Source: Stutzerimonas sp. S1 (GTDB lineage: Bacteria > Pseudomonadota > Gammaproteobacteria > Pseudomonadales > Pseudomonadaceae). From it: DNA of 64,000 nucleotides. The stretch is taken from the NCBI RefSeq assembly GCF_025966695.1, contig NZ_JAOEIY010000003.1, positions 372,001 to 436,000 on the forward strand, written 5' to 3'. A program made the position numbers and the translations under genes. Below, one piece after another: positions 17,824 through 27,939 of this stretch (the first letter of the stretch is position 1; every line of letters starts with the position of its first letter). Under the pieces are notes generated by a model that worked only from the letters and a program-made list of their open reading frames with translations, did not search any database and had not been told where the DNA came from.

Positions 17824-19734
17824 TCAAGCCTCTTCCATCTCCAGCAGCACCGCGCCTTCGCTGACCATTTCGCCTTCGCTGCAGAACAGGCTCTTGATCA
17901 CGCCTGCCTGGGCGCTGCGGATGCTGTGTTCCATCTTCATCGCTTCCAGCACGATCAGCGCGGTGCCGGCTTCGACATGCTGACCGGCCTCCACCAGTAC
18001 ACGCACGATGCTGCCGTTCATCGGTGCGGTCAGGCCGCCGTGATGCTGGTGGCTGGCTTCGGCTTCGGCGATGGGGTCGAAGGCGCGCACGGCCAGCCAT
18101 TCGCCGTTCCACTGCAGATACAGCGCATCGCCCTGGCGGATCGCCTTGGGCGTGCGGACGTTTGGCTGCTGCGCTGCCGGATCGACCTTCAGTCGGCGGC
18201 TTTCGCCATTGCACTGCAGATGCAGGCTGATCTGCGCCGGCATGCCGAAGCGCAATCCGTCGCGTTTGGACCACGGCGAATGGGCATCGTCGTCGCGAAC
18301 GGTGGTCGGCTCGCTCTGCACGAAGCACTCGGCAGCCTGTTGCCAGAAGGCATCGGACAGTTCGCCGGCCGGACGCAGCAGTTCGCTTTCGTGGCGCGGG
18401 ATAAAGCCGGTATCCAGCTCGGCCTCGGCAAAGGCGCGATGGCCGACGACGCGGCGCAGGAACGCGAGGTTGGTGCGCACGCCGCCGACGGCGGTCTCGT
18501 CGAGCATGGCCAATAGGCGCAGGCGCGCTTCCTCGCGGTTCTCTCCCCAGGCGATCAGCTTGCCGAGCATCGGATCGTAGAACGGCGACACGGTATCGCC
18601 CTCGGCGACGCCGCTGTCGACGCGACGGCCCGGACCATCCGCGGCCTCACGGTAGAGCTCGAGGGTGCCGGTGGCGGGGAGGAAATCGTTGCCCGGGTCT
18701 TCGGCGTACAGCCGTACCTCGATGGCATGGCCGATCAGCGGCACCTGTTGCTGACGAATCGGCAGCGGCTCGCCGCGGGCGACGCGAATCTGCCAGGCGA
18801 CCAGGTCGAGGCCGGTGATGGCCTCCGTGACCGGGTGTTCGACCTGCAGACGGGTGTTCATTTCCATGAAGAAGAATTCGCCACGGGCATCCAGCAGGAA
18901 TTCCACGGTGCCGGCGCCGACGTAGCCGATGGCCTTGGCCGCCTTCACCGCGGCTTCGCCCATGGCGCGGCGCAGCTCGGGGGACAGGCCGGGGGCAGGG
19001 GCCTCTTCGACCACCTTCTGATGGCGGCGCTGGATCGAGCAGTCGCGCTCGTTGAGGTACAGGCAGTTGCCGTGCTGGTCGGCGAAGACCTGGATTTCCA
19101 CATGGCGCGGCTTGAGCACGTATTTCTCGACCAGCATGCGCGAGTCGCCGAACGACGACTGCGCCTCACGCTGGGCGGACGCCAGCGCTTCGGCTAGATC
19201 GGCCTCGCGCTCGACCACCTTCATGCCCTTGCCGCCACCGCCGGCGGTGGCCTTGAGCAGCACCGGGTAGGCGATGGTCTCGGCGGCGGCGCGGAAGGTT
19301 TCGTAGTCCTGGGCCTGGCCGTGATACCCCGGCACCAGCGGCACGCCGGCTTCTTCCATCAGCGCCTTGGCGGCGGACTTGCTGCCCATGGCGTCGATGG
19401 CGGAGGCGGGTGGGCCGAGGAAGATCAAACCGGCCTGTTCGATGGCGCGAGCGAACTCGGCGTTCTCCGAAAGAAAGCCGTAGCCCGGGTGGATCGCCTG
19501 GGCACCGCTGGCGCGGGCTGCTTCGATCAGCTTGTCGATGCGCAGGTAGCTGTCGGCCGGCTTGGCGCCGCCCAGGTCGATGCAGATGTCGGCTTCGCGG
19601 GCGTGGCGCGCCGTGGCGTCGATGGCGCTGTGCACCGCAACGGTGGTCAGGCCCATGGCCTTGGCGGTGCGCATCACGCGGCAGGCGATCTCGCCGCGGT
19701 TGGCGACCAGCAGGGTATCGATATGGCGATTCAT
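17824..19734 (-). CDS. liuD: Methylcrotonyl-CoA carboxylase alpha (biotin) subunit
   Basis: Biotin carboxylase/BCCP subunit of 3-methylcrotonyl-CoA carboxylase; carries out ATP-dependent carboxylation of biotin for transfer by LiuB. 636 residues. Domains: N-terminal biotin carboxylase (LLVANRGEIACRVMRTAKAMG; ATP-grasp loop GGGGKGMKVV; MEMNTRLQVEHPVTE), a middle linker, and a C-terminal biotinyl domain with EAMKMEHSI (biotinyl-Lys about residue 600). The open frame extends 207 bp further upstream, inside liuC, but the true ATG at 19734 overlaps the liuC stop as TGATG, indicating translational coupling. Confidence 0.96.
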   Translation of the reverse strand: MNRHIDTLLVANRGEIACRVMRTAKAMGLTTVAVHSAIDATARHAREADICIDLGGAKPADSYLRIDKLIEAARASGAQAIHPGYGFLSENAEFARAIEQAGLIFLGPPASAIDAMGSKSAAKALMEEAGVPLVPGYHGQAQDYETFRAAAETIAYPVLLKATAGGGGKGMKVVEREADLAEALASAQREAQSSFGDSRMLVEKYVLKPRHVEIQVFADQHGNCLYLNERDCSIQRRHQKVVEEAPAPGLSPELRRAMGEAAVKAAKAIGYVGAGTVEFLLDARGEFFFMEMNTRLQVEHPVTEAITGLDLVAWQIRVARGEPLPIRQQQVPLIGHAIEVRLYAEDPGNDFLPATGTLELYREAADGPGRRVDSGVAEGDTVSPFYDPMLGKLIAWGENREEARLRLLAMLDETAVGGVRTNLAFLRRVVGHRAFAEAELDTGFIPRHESELLRPAGELSDAFWQQAAECFVQSEPTTVRDDDAHSPWSKRDGLRFGMPAQISLHLQCNGESRRLKVDPAAQQPNVRTPKAIRQGDALYLQWNGEWLAVRAFDPIAEAEASHQHHGGLTAPMNGSIVRVLVEAGQHVEAGTALIVLEAMKMEHSIRSAQAGVIKSLFCSEGEMVSEGAVLLEMEEA

Positions 19735-20531
19735 CACTTCTTCTCCTGCCAGGCGGGCGTGCGTTTTTCCAGAAAGGCGCTCAGGCCTTCCTGACCTTCC
19801 GGGCTGGTGCGCAGGTGCGCGATGGCCTGTTCGGTGGTCTGGCGCAGGTCGGCGCTGAAATCGCCGTCGCCCACTTCCAGCAGCAGGTCCTTGCAGGCCT
19901 TGAGCGCCTGCGGGCTGTTGAGCAGCAGGTTGTCGACCCATTGCTCGAGCGCGGCGTCCAGTTCACTGGCCGGGTAGGTCTCGGCGAGCAGGCCCAGTTC
20001 GCGGGCGCGCTGGCCGTCGAAGCGTTCGGCGGTCAGCGCGTAGCGGCGGGCGGCGCGCTCGCCGATGGCCTTGACCACGAACGGGCTGATCACCGCCGGG
20101 GCCAGGCCGATGCGGACTTCCGACAGGCAGAACAGCGCGTCGCTGGCGCCGATGGCCATGTCGCAGCAGGCGATCAGCCCCAGCGCGCCGCCGAAGGCCG
20201 CGCCCTGCACCACGGCCAGGGTCGGCTGCGGCAGCTGGTAGAGGCGCTGCATCAGCTCGCCGAGTTCATGGGCGTCGGCGAGATTGGCCTGATAGTCGAG
20301 CTTGGCCGACTCGCGCATCCAGCCGAGATCGGCGCCGGCGGAGAAATGCTTGCCGCGCCCGCGCAGGATCAGGAAGCGGATGCCCGCATCGTCCTGCACC
20401 TGGGCCAGCGCCGCGTTCAGTTCGCCGATCACCCGGGCGTCGAAGGCGTTGTTCTTGTCCGCGCGGTCGAGCCAGAGGGTGGCCACGCCGCGCGCGTCTT
20501 TGTTCAGTTCGATGGTCTGGAAATCGGTCAT
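19734..20531 (-). CDS. liuC: Methylglutaconyl-CoA hydratase (crotonase family)
   Basis: Hydrates 3-methylglutaconyl-CoA to HMG-CoA. 265 residues with crotonase features: oxyanion-hole segment GKHFSAGADLGWM and the second oxyanion block VVQGAAFGGALGLIACCD, followed by LSEVRIGLAPAVISPFV. It lies between liuB (57 bp upstream) and liuD (overlapping by one base), the standard liu order, which supports this role over a general enoyl-CoA hydratase. Confidence 0.94.
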   Translation of the reverse strand: MTDFQTIELNKDARGVATLWLDRADKNNAFDARVIGELNAALAQVQDDAGIRFLILRGRGKHFSAGADLGWMRESAKLDYQANLADAHELGELMQRLYQLPQPTLAVVQGAAFGGALGLIACCDMAIGASDALFCLSEVRIGLAPAVISPFVVKAIGERAARRYALTAERFDGQRARELGLLAETYPASELDAALEQWVDNLLLNSPQALKACKDLLLEVGDGDFSADLRQTTEQAIAHLRTSPEGQEGLSAFLEKRTPAWQEKK

Positions 20532-20588
20532 CTCGGCATCCTCGATGGGACTGCAGTCGCCGGCGCGCTTGGCTGCCGGCGGCTTGGA

Positions 20589-22196
20589 TTACATGCGGAA
20601 CACGCCGAAGCGGGTCGGCTCGATCGGCGCGTTCAGCGCGGCGGACAGTGCCAGCCCCAGCACCTCGCGGGTCTGTGCCGGGTCGATCACGCCGTCGTCC
20701 CACAGTCGCGCGCTGGAGTAGTACGGATGGCCCTGGCGCTCGTACTGCTCGAGGATCGGCTGCTTGATCGCCGCCACCTCATCGTCGCCGAGACTCTTGC
20801 CGGCGCGTTCGCTCTGTTCCTGCTTGACCTGGGCGAGTACCCTGGCGGCCTGTTCGCCGCCCATCACGGCGATGCGTGCGTTGGGCCACATCCAGAGGAA
20901 GCGCGGGTCGTAGGCGCGACCGCACATGCCGTAGTTGCCGGCACCGAAGCTGCCACCGATGAGCACGGTGAACTTCGGCACCTGGGCGCAGGCCACTGCG
21001 GTGACCAGCTTGGCGCCGTGCTTGGCGATGCCGCCAGCCTCGTATTTCTGCCCGACCATGAAGCCGGTGATGTTCTGCAGGAACAGCAGCGGAATGCCGC
21101 GCTGGCAGGCCAGCTCGATGAAGTGCGCGCCTTTCTGCGCCGCCTCGGCGAAGAGGATGCCGTTGTTGGCGAGGATGGCGATCGGGTAGCCGTGCAGATG
21201 GGCGAAGCCGCAGACCAGGGTGGTGCCGAACAGCGCCTTGAATTCATCGAACTCACTGCCGTCCACCAGCCGCGCGATCACCTCGCGCACGTCATAGGGC
21301 TGCTTGGCCTGCGCCGGGATCACGCCGTACAGCTCGTCGGCGGCATACAGCGGTGCGCGCGGTTCGCGGGTCTGCAGCTGACCGAGCTTGCGCCAGTTGA
21401 GGTTGGCCACGCAGCGGCGGGCGATGGAAAGGGCGTGCTCGTCGTTCTCGGCGTAGTGGTCGGCGACGCCCGAGGTCTTGCAGTGCACGTCGGCGCCGCC
21501 CAGCTCCTCGGCGGTTACCACTTCGCCGGTGGCAGCCTTCACCAGCGGCGGGCCGGCGAGAAAGATGGTCGCCTGGTTGCGCACCATGATGGTTTCGTCG
21601 GCCATCGCCGGCACATAGGCGCCGCCGGCAGTGCAGGAGCCCATCACCACAGCGATCTGCGGGATGCCCATGGCGCTCATGTTGGCCTGGTTGAAGAAGA
21701 TGCGGCCGAAGTGCTCGCGGTCCGGGAACACCTCGTCCTGGCGCGGCAGGTTGGCGCCGCCGGAGTCCACCAGGTAGATGCAGGGCAGGCGGTTCTCGCG
21801 GGCGACGGTCTGCGCGCGCAGGTGCTTCTTCACCGTCAGCGGGTAGTAGGTGCCGCCTTTCACGGTGGCGTCGTTGGCGATGATCATGCACTCGACGCCT
21901 TCGACCCGGCCGATGCCGGCCACCAACCCGGCCGCTGGAACCTCTTCGCCGTAAACCTCGTAAGCCGCCAGTTGGCTGATTTCGAGAAACGGCGAGCCAG
22001 CGTCGAGCAAGCGGTTGATGCGCTCGCGCACCAAGAGCTTGCCGCGCGAGACGTGGCGCTGCTGGGCGGTGGCACCGCCGCCTTCGCTGACGCGGCCGAG
22101 CAGGGCGCGCAGGTTGTTCACCTGTTCGAGCATTGCCGCGCTATTGGCGGCGAACTCAGGCGAACGGGTATTGATCTGGGTGTGCAGGACGGCCAT
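20589..22196 (-). CDS. liuB: Methylcrotonyl-CoA carboxylase beta subunit
   Basis: Carboxyltransferase subunit of 3-methylcrotonyl-CoA carboxylase, 535 residues when started at ATG 22196 (MAVLHTQIN); the frame allows six more residues. Visible acyl-CoA carboxylase blocks are [67 protein letters not shown] and the oxyanion loop [20 protein letters not shown]. It is followed by liuC on the same strand; the upstream gap to liuA carries repeats. Confidence 0.96.
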   Translation of the reverse strand: MAVLHTQINTRSPEFAANSAAMLEQVNNLRALLGRVSEGGGATAQQRHVSRGKLLVRERINRLLDAGSPFLEISQLAAYEVYGEEVPAAGLVAGIGRVEGVECMIIANDATVKGGTYYPLTVKKHLRAQTVARENRLPCIYLVDSGGANLPRQDEVFPDREHFGRIFFNQANMSAMGIPQIAVVMGSCTAGGAYVPAMADETIMVRNQATIFLAGPPLVKAATGEVVTAEELGGADVHCKTSGVADHYAENDEHALSIARRCVANLNWRKLGQLQTREPRAPLYAADELYGVIPAQAKQPYDVREVIARLVDGSEFDEFKALFGTTLVCGFAHLHGYPIAILANNGILFAEAAQKGAHFIELACQRGIPLLFLQNITGFMVGQKYEAGGIAKHGAKLVTAVACAQVPKFTVLIGGSFGAGNYGMCGRAYDPRFLWMWPNARIAVMGGEQAARVLAQVKQEQSERAGKSLGDDEVAAIKQPILEQYERQGHPYYSSARLWDDGVIDPAQTREVLGLALSAALNAPIEPTRFGVFRM

Positions 22197-22253
22197 CGCT
22201 TGGCTCCGGTTCAATCCGTAGGGGGGATGACGCTTTATTCATCCACCGGCTCT

Positions 22254-22340
22254 GGTGGAAAACGCTTCGCGGTTTTCCACCCTACGAGTGTGTTTATTTC
22301 GTTTCGCTGAACAGTTTCGTAGGGTGGGCTTCAGCCCACC
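22254..22340. repeat. Repeat elements between liuB and liuA
   Basis: Two palindromic units: GGTGGAAAAC-N8-GTTTTCCACC at 22254-22281, a hairpin common in Pseudomonas intergenic regions, and GTAGGGTGGGCTTCAGCCCACC at 22319-22340, the same REP-like unit as at 17696-17820. They occupy most of the 211-bp gap between liuA and liuB. Confidence 0.8.
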
Positions 22341-22407
22341 GCATTACGGGCCTGGTGGGCTGAAGCGGAAACGCCGCCCGGCCCGCCCTACTTACTTGCA
22401 TCCGCTC

Positions 22408-23589
22408 TTATTTGGTTTCATTAAACAGCTCGCGACCAATCAGCATCCGACGAATTTCGCTGGTGCCCGCGCCGATTTCGTATAGTTTCGCGTCACGCCA
22501 TAGGCGTCCGACTGGGAATTCGTTGATGTAGCCGTTGCCGCCCAAAATCTGGATCGCTTCACCGGCAAGCCAAGTCGCCTTTTCAGCCGCGTAAAGGATG
22601 ACGCCGGCACAGTCCTTGCGAACCTGGCGAACATGACCGCTGCCCTGCGCATCGAGGTGCTTGCCCACGGCGTACAGATAGGCGCGGCATGCCTGCTGAG
22701 TGGTGTACATGTCGGCAACCTTGCCTTGGATCAGTTGAAACTCGCCGATGCTTTGGCCGAACTGCTTGCGGTCGTGGATGTAGGGGATGACCACATCCAT
22801 TGCCGCCTGCATCAGGCCCAGTGGTCCGCCGCTGAGTACCGCACGCTCGTAGTCGAGGCCGCTCATCAGCACCTTGACGCCTTCGCCGACACCGCCCAGT
22901 ACGTTCTCTTCCGGCACCTCGACATCCTGAAACACCAGTTCGCCAGTGTGCGAGCCGCGCATGCCGAGCTTGTCGAGCTTCTGCGCAACCGAGAAGCCGG
23001 GTGCGCCTTTCTCGAGAATGAAAGCGGTCATGCCCTTGGGGCCGGCAGCCAGATCGGTTTTGGCGTAGACCACCAGCACATCGCAATCGGGGCCGTTAGT
23101 GATCCACATCTTGGTGCCGTTGAGCACGTAGCGGTCGCCTTTCTTATCCGCGCGCAGCTTCATCGAAACCACGTCGGAACCGGCGTTGGGTTCGCTCATG
23201 GCCAGCGCGCCGATGTGCTCTCCTGAAATCAGCTTGGGTAGAAACTTGCGCTTTTGCGCCTCGCTGCCGTTGCGGTTGATCTGGTTGACACAGAGGTTGG
23301 AGTGGGCGCCGTAGGACAAGCCGATGCCACCAGCGGCGCGCGATATTTCTTCCATGGCGATCATGTGAGCCAGGTAACCCATGCCGGAGCCGCCGTATTC
23401 TTCTGAAACGGTCAGACCAAGCAGACCCATGTCGCCAAACTTGCGCCAAAGGTCCATTGGGAATTGATCGATACGGTCCGCCTCCTCGGCACGCGGGGAG
23501 ATTTCCTTTGCAGCGAAACCGGCAACGGAATCGCGCAACATGTCGATTTCCTCACCGAGGAAAAAATTTAATCCGGGCAAGCCACTCAT
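22408..23589 (-). CDS. liuA: Isovaleryl-CoA dehydrogenase
   Basis: Oxidises isovaleryl-CoA to 3-methylcrotonyl-CoA with FAD, passing electrons to ETF. 393 residues. Motifs: [34 protein letters not shown] (flavin binding), [24 protein letters not shown] with catalytic Glu248 at the place typical for isovaleryl-CoA dehydrogenases, [23 protein letters not shown] ending and [22 protein letters not shown] precedes the ATG. Its start overlaps the stop of the MerR gene liuR by four bases. The codon choice looks less G/C-biased than in liuB-liuE. Confidence 0.95.
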   Translation of the reverse strand: MSGLPGLNFFLGEEIDMLRDSVAGFAAKEISPRAEEADRIDQFPMDLWRKFGDMGLLGLTVSEEYGGSGMGYLAHMIAMEEISRAAGGIGLSYGAHSNLCVNQINRNGSEAQKRKFLPKLISGEHIGALAMSEPNAGSDVVSMKLRADKKGDRYVLNGTKMWITNGPDCDVLVVYAKTDLAAGPKGMTAFILEKGAPGFSVAQKLDKLGMRGSHTGELVFQDVEVPEENVLGGVGEGVKVLMSGLDYERAVLSGGPLGLMQAAMDVVIPYIHDRKQFGQSIGEFQLIQGKVADMYTTQQACRAYLYAVGKHLDAQGSGHVRQVRKDCAGVILYAAEKATWLAGEAIQILGGNGYINEFPVGRLWRDAKLYEIGAGTSEIRRMLIGRELFNETK

Positions 23590-24008
23590 GGTCCAGCTCT
23601 CCTGTTGTCATTGTTGGTTTCTTTGGAAACGCCGCTGGCTCGCTCCAGTGCCAACCGGCAGCGTTGTTCCGCAAGGTCTAGTTCCGCCTGCATCTTTTGA
23701 ATGTCCATCACCTGCTGATCGAGCTGCTGACGCCTGCTTGAAATCGTTTCCAGCAATCGGCTCAGCTGCATGCTGTTGCCGCCGGCTGGGTCGTACATGC
23801 TGATCAATTCCTTGCATTCGGCCAGCGACAGTCCAATGCGCTTGCCACGCATGATCAGCTCGAGCGTTACCCGATCGCGCAGCGAGTAGAGGCGCTTCTG
23901 ACCGAGTCGCTCGGGCAGCAGCAATCCCTGCTCCTCGTAGAAGCGAATGGCACGCGTGGTCACCTTCATCTCGCGAGCAAGTTCGGAAATGCTGTAGATG
24001 TTGGACAT
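23586..24008 (-). CDS. liuR: MerR-family regulator of leucine degradation
   Basis: A 140-residue MerR regulator: N-terminal helix-turn-helix [26 protein letters not shown], then [31 protein letters not shown] and a C-terminal coiled coil ([19 protein letters not shown]). ATG at 24008 is preferred, with a second option five codons upstream. Its stop overlaps liuA in the ATGA fashion, so it is the first gene of the liu operon and very probably autoregulates it. LiuR of pseudomonads is known to control the liu genes. Confidence 0.92.
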   Translation of the reverse strand: MSNIYSISELAREMKVTTRAIRFYEEQGLLLPERLGQKRLYSLRDRVTLELIMRGKRIGLSLAECKELISMYDPAGGNSMQLSRLLETISSRRQQLDQQVMDIQKMQAELDLAEQRCRLALERASGVSKETNNDNRRAGP

Positions 24009-24032
24009 GTCCACTCGTGACACCTCTCCTTC

Positions 24033-24042
24033 ACGTTAACGT
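24033..24042. promoter_or_regulatory. Palindrome in the liuR promoter, likely LiuR site
   Basis: ACGTTAACGT, a perfect 10-bp palindrome, lies about 25 bp upstream of the liuR start. Its position and MerR-like symmetry (TTCACGTTAACGTCC) make an autoregulatory LiuR site likely; this is inferred. Confidence 0.5.
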
Positions 24043-24136
24043 CCGACTGGGCCCGTCGAAAAAAGCTTGTTTCAGGCCCGTCAGGTTTGTGTCACTAGCT
24101 GTTGCATCACCCAGCCTTCATTGAAGGCCGGATGCA

Positions 24137-27100
24137 TCAGAGCTGAACGGCGTCAATGCGTTTCGATGTTCCGGTCTGGCTCGCGTCGTAGAAACTGGAG
24201 CCCGATCGCAGTTGCTCAAGTAGCTGCGCTTTTTTGCTCTCGGCATGCGAGAGGTAGCGTTCCTTCACCGGGCCGTAACCGCGTACCGCATCTGGCAGCT
24301 CGGCCAGTTTCACAGCCAGACCGAGGTTGTCCGCCGTTACCGCAGTCAGGAGTTCGTCGAGCAGCTCTTCGTAATTTTGCAGCCAATGCCGCTCGACCTT
24401 GCGCTCCTGGGTGTAGCCGAAAGGATCGAGCCAGGTGTTGCGCATGAATTTCAGCTTGGCCAGCAGCTTGAAACCCTTGAGCATCCAGGGGCCGAAGCTC
24501 TTCTTGGCTGGCTCAGTGCCGGACTCGGCCTTGTTGAGCACAGGCGGCGCGAGGTGAAAACGCAGGCTGTAATCGCCTTCGAATGTCGCCTCGATCTTTT
24601 TCAGGAAGTCGCCATTGGTGAACAGTCGCGCCACTTCATACTCGTCCTTGATCGCCAGGACCTTGAAATAGTAGCGGGCCACCGCTGCTGTGAGCGCGCC
24701 AGGCTGGCCGACGAGCGCCGTTTCCTTGGTGCTGAATTGCTCGACGCGATCCAGATAACGCTTGGCCAGTGCCGCGTTCTGGTAGTCGGTGAGATAGCTG
24801 CTACGCCGTTCAATGGACTCCTCCAGCGACTGCGAGAGTTGCTGATCGCGGTTCTGGAGCTTGCCGGCCTCCAATTTGTATTGCACGCGCAGCAGATCGA
24901 CCGCTGCGCGACGGCCCCAGACGAAGGCGTTGCGGTTGAATTCTACGGCTGTGCCGTTCAATTCGATTGCCTGCATAAGGGCCGCTTCGCCCACCGGCAG
25001 CCAGCCTTTCTGATAGGCGTAACCCAGCATGAACGTGTTGGTCGCGATCGAGTCGCCCATCAGCGCAGTGGCGAGCTTGCTGGCGTCTACGAACGTCGCC
25101 TGGCCGTCGCCTACGGCTTCGCGAATTTGTGCTGCCATATTGGCAGTCTGGAAGCGCGGGTCCGGGTGTGCTTCGAGGTCGCCGCTTTCCGCCTGCAAGG
25201 CAAAGGTACGGACAAATGCGCTGGTGATGCTTTCTTCACTGTTAATCACTGCGTGGGTCACGCCCTGGCGCATCTTCGACAACGTCTCTGTATTGGCGCT
25301 GACCACCAGATCGCAGCCCAGTAGCAGGCTAGCTTCGCCCTCGGCGATGCGCGGGGCGAAAAGCTGATCCTGCTGAGCGGCAATGCGGATATGCGACCAC
25401 ACCGCACCTCCTTTCTGCGCCATGCCGGCCATGTCGAGGTTCAGCGCGCCCTTGCCTTCGATGAAGGCAGCCATGCCGAGCAGGGCGCCGATAGTGACCA
25501 CGCCAGTTCCACCAACGCCAGTGACCAGAATGCTATAGGGCTCATCCAGCGCCAGTGGGGCGGGCTGTGGCAGCTCCCAGTGGTCCTCGGGGTTTTCCGC
25601 CAATGCCTTGGGCTTGCGCAGCTTGCCGCCTTCGACCGTGACGAAGCTCGGGCAGAAGCCAGACAGACAGGTGAAGTCCTTGTTGCAGGAGGACTGGTCG
25701 ATTTCGCGCTTGCGCCCGAATTCGGTTTCCACCGCGACCACGGACATGCAGTTGGATTTGCTGCTGCAGTCGCCGCAGCCTTCACAGACGGCCTCGTTGA
25801 TCACCACCCGGCGCGCAGGGTCCGGAAACTTGCCGCGCTTGCGCCGGCGCCGTTTCTCGGCGGCGCAGGTCTGGTCGTAAATGATGGCCGAGACGCCGCT
25901 GAACTCGCGCATCTCGTTCTGCACGTCGTCCATGTGGTCTCTGCGATACACCGGAACGCCAGGGGCGAGGTCTTTTACATGCTCGTATTTGTCCGTGTCG
26001 TCGCTGACCACCACAATTTTGGTCACGCCCTCTGCGGCCAACTGACGCGAAATCTGCGACACGCTGAGAGTACCGTCGACAGGCTGGCCACCGGTCATCG
26101 CTACCGCGTCGTTGTAAAGAATCTTATAGGTGATCGATACCTTGGCAGCCACAGCCGCGCGGATCGCCAGCAGCCCGGAGTGGAAGTAGGTGCCGTCGCC
26201 GAGATTGGCGAACACATGCTTGGTCGCAGTGAAGGGCGCCTGGCCGACCCACGCTACGCCTTCGCCACCCATCTGGCTGAATGTCTGGGTTTGCGGGTAA
26301 ATCCAGGCCGCCATGTAGTGGCAACCGATCCCCGCCAGCGCTCGGCTGCCTTCGGGAACCTTGGTCGAGGTGTTGTGCGGGCAGCCGGAGCAGTAGTGAG
26401 GTACGCGATCCATCAGGTTGACCAAGTGGCCCTTGCTGCACAGTTGCGCTTCCAGGACAGCCAGGCGGACCTGCAACTCACCGCCCTGATAGACCCGCAA
26501 TATCCGCCGCGCCAGCGCACGGGCAATCTGCGCGGGCGTGAGCTCGCCGATGGCCGGCAGCAACCAGTCGGTATGTGGCCTGGCCCATTCGCCTTTGTCG
26601 TCGAACTTGCCGACGATGACGGGGCGCACATCCTCGCGCCAGTTGTAGAGTTCTTCCTTGAGCTGGTACTCGATCATGTGGCGCTTTTCTTCGACCACCA
26701 CGATTTCTTCCAGGCCCTCGGCAAACTGCCGCACGCCTTCGGCCTCGAGCGGCCAGATCATTCCTACCTTGTAGATGCGCAGCCCGATTTGTTGAGCGAG
26801 CGCGTCGTCGATGCCAAGAATCTTTAGCGCCTGGCACACGTCGAGATACGATTTGCCAGAAGTGATGATGCCCAGGCGCGCCTTGGACGAATCGACAACG
26901 ATACGGTCGAGGCGGTTGGCGCGGGCGTAGGCTAGCGCGGCGTAAACCTTATGCTCGAATAGCCGCTTTTCCTGATCCAGCGGCGGGTCCGGCCAGCGGA
27001 TGTTCACGCCGCCTTCCGGCATCGGCACGTCGGGGATGATCGGCTGCACGCGATGAGGATCGACGTCGACGATGGCGGCGCTTTCTACGGTGTCGGCCAC

Positions 27101-27706
27101 CGCCTTGAGCGCAACCCAGCAACCGGAAAAGCGCGACATGGCCCAGCCATGCATGCCGTAGTCCAAGTATTCCTGCACGCCAGATGGTGCCAGCACTGGC
27201 ATCATGACGGCTTTGAAGATGTGTTCGGTCTGGTGCGGCAGGGATGAAGACTTGGCTCCGTGGTCGTCACCGGCAATCGCCAGCACGCCGCCAAAACGTG
27301 AGGTGCCTGCGGCATTGGCGTGGCGGAACACGTCGCCACAGCGGTCGACGCCCGGACCCTTGCCGTACCACATGCCGAACACGCCGTCGTACTTGGCGCC
27401 TTCGAAGATGTTGACCTGCTGGGTGCCCCACAGCGAGGTGGCCGCCAGGTCTTCGTTGACGCCTGGCTGGAAGTGAACGTGGTGTTCCTTCAGATGGTCA
27501 CGAGCCTTCCATAGCGCCTGATCGAACCCGCCAAGGGGCGAGCCGCGATAGCCAGAGATGAAGCCTGCAGTATTGAGCCCATTCTCAAGGTCGCGCTGAC
27601 GCTGCATTAACGGCAGACGCACCAGCGCCTGGATGCCCGTCATTAGGACTTTGCCGGTCTGCTGAACGTACTTGTCGTCCAGCGATGGGGTTTTGCTCAC
27701 GGCCAA
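24137..27706 (-). CDS. Indolepyruvate ferredoxin oxidoreductase, fused alpha-beta type
   Basis: A 1189-residue single-chain 2-oxoacid:ferredoxin oxidoreductase that would oxidatively decarboxylate aryl- or branched-chain 2-oxo acids to acyl-CoA. Layout: N-terminal pyrimidine-binding domain (SGYRGSPLGGFD near residue 50), thiamine-diphosphate domain with NLGDGTYFHSG and YNDAVAMTGGQP (about 500-545), a ferredoxin-like segment with CEGCGDCSSKSNC and further cysteines (from about 638), then the gamma/beta-like domain GVGGTGVVTIGALLG. The order is the proteobacterial fused form. Close to liu genes, it may feed branched-chain or aromatic acyl-CoAs into them, but it has its own promoter region with distinctive palindromes. 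Confidence 0.92.
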   Translation of the reverse strand: MAVSKTPSLDDKYVQQTGKVLMTGIQALVRLPLMQRQRDLENGLNTAGFISGYRGSPLGGFDQALWKARDHLKEHHVHFQPGVNEDLAATSLWGTQQVNIFEGAKYDGVFGMWYGKGPGVDRCGDVFRHANAAGTSRFGGVLAIAGDDHGAKSSSLPHQTEHIFKAVMMPVLAPSGVQEYLDYGMHGWAMSRFSGCWVALKAVADTVESAAIVDVDPHRVQPIIPDVPMPEGGVNIRWPDPPLDQEKRLFEHKVYAALAYARANRLDRIVVDSSKARLGIITSGKSYLDVCQALKILGIDDALAQQIGLRIYKVGMIWPLEAEGVRQFAEGLEEIVVVEEKRHMIEYQLKEELYNWREDVRPVIVGKFDDKGEWARPHTDWLLPAIGELTPAQIARALARRILRVYQGGELQVRLAVLEAQLCSKGHLVNLMDRVPHYCSGCPHNTSTKVPEGSRALAGIGCHYMAAWIYPQTQTFSQMGGEGVAWVGQAPFTATKHVFANLGDGTYFHSGLLAIRAAVAAKVSITYKILYNDAVAMTGGQPVDGTLSVSQISRQLAAEGVTKIVVVSDDTDKYEHVKDLAPGVPVYRRDHMDDVQNEMREFSGVSAIIYDQTCAAEKRRRRKRGKFPDPARRVVINEAVCEGCGDCSSKSNCMSVVAVETEFGRKREIDQSSCNKDFTCLSGFCPSFVTVEGGKLRKPKALAENPEDHWELPQPAPLALDEPYSILVTGVGGTGVVTIGALLGMAAFIEGKGALNLDMAGMAQKGGAVWSHIRIAAQQDQLFAPRIAEGEASLLLGCDLVVSANTETLSKMRQGVTHAVINSEESITSAFVRTFALQAESGDLEAHPDPRFQTANMAAQIREAVGDGQATFVDASKLATALMGDSIATNTFMLGYAYQKGWLPVGEAALMQAIELNGTAVEFNRNAFVWGRRAAVDLLRVQYKLEAGKLQNRDQQLSQSLEESIERRSSYLTDYQNAALAKRYLDRVEQFSTKETALVGQPGALTAAVARYYFKVLAIKDEYEVARLFTNGDFLKKIEATFEGDYSLRFHLAPPVLNKAESGTEPAKKSFGPWMLKGFKLLAKLKFMRNTWLDPFGYTQERKVERHWLQNYEELLDELLTAVTADNLGLAVKLAELPDAVRGYGPVKERYLSHAESKKAQLLEQLRSGSSFYDASQTGTSKRIDAVQL

Positions 27707-27757
27707 CCTCCAGATTGTTCTTGTCTACGCGGCACATGGCGGCGCGAATGATTTGAA

Positions 27758-27826
27758 CAGATTATCTGTTTACGTGTAAATATCGTAAAACGATAAAATC
27801 GGCTATCTGGTATCAGATAAACAGAT
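27758..27826. promoter_or_regulatory. Cluster of inverted repeats upstream of the oxidoreductase gene
   Basis: Within 70 bp: CAGAT-T-ATCTG (27758-27768), TTTAC-GT-GTAAA (27769-27780), TATCGT-AAA-ACGATA (27781-27795), ATCTG-GTAT-CAGAT (27805-27818) and another CAGAT (27822-27826). The sequence GAACAGATTATCTG also occurs at 28569-28582. This is a strongly structured, AT-rich regulatory region, probably the promoter and operators of the gene starting at 27706. The regulator is unknown. Confidence 0.6.
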
Positions 27827-27939
27827 ATCAGGAGACGCAGGAGAGGGGAGATAACGAAGCCGCAGGGATGGAGCGATTGGCTGAGCGGAATCGCCTGGAT
27901 AACGAGCGACCGCCGTTGCGGCGATCACCCAATTCGCTA

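Noticed and set aside
19410-22310. 966-codon + strand open frame across liuB-liuD
   Set aside because: It is an antisense shadow of highly G/C-biased liu genes; no ribosome-binding site or domain, and the minus-strand genes are certain.
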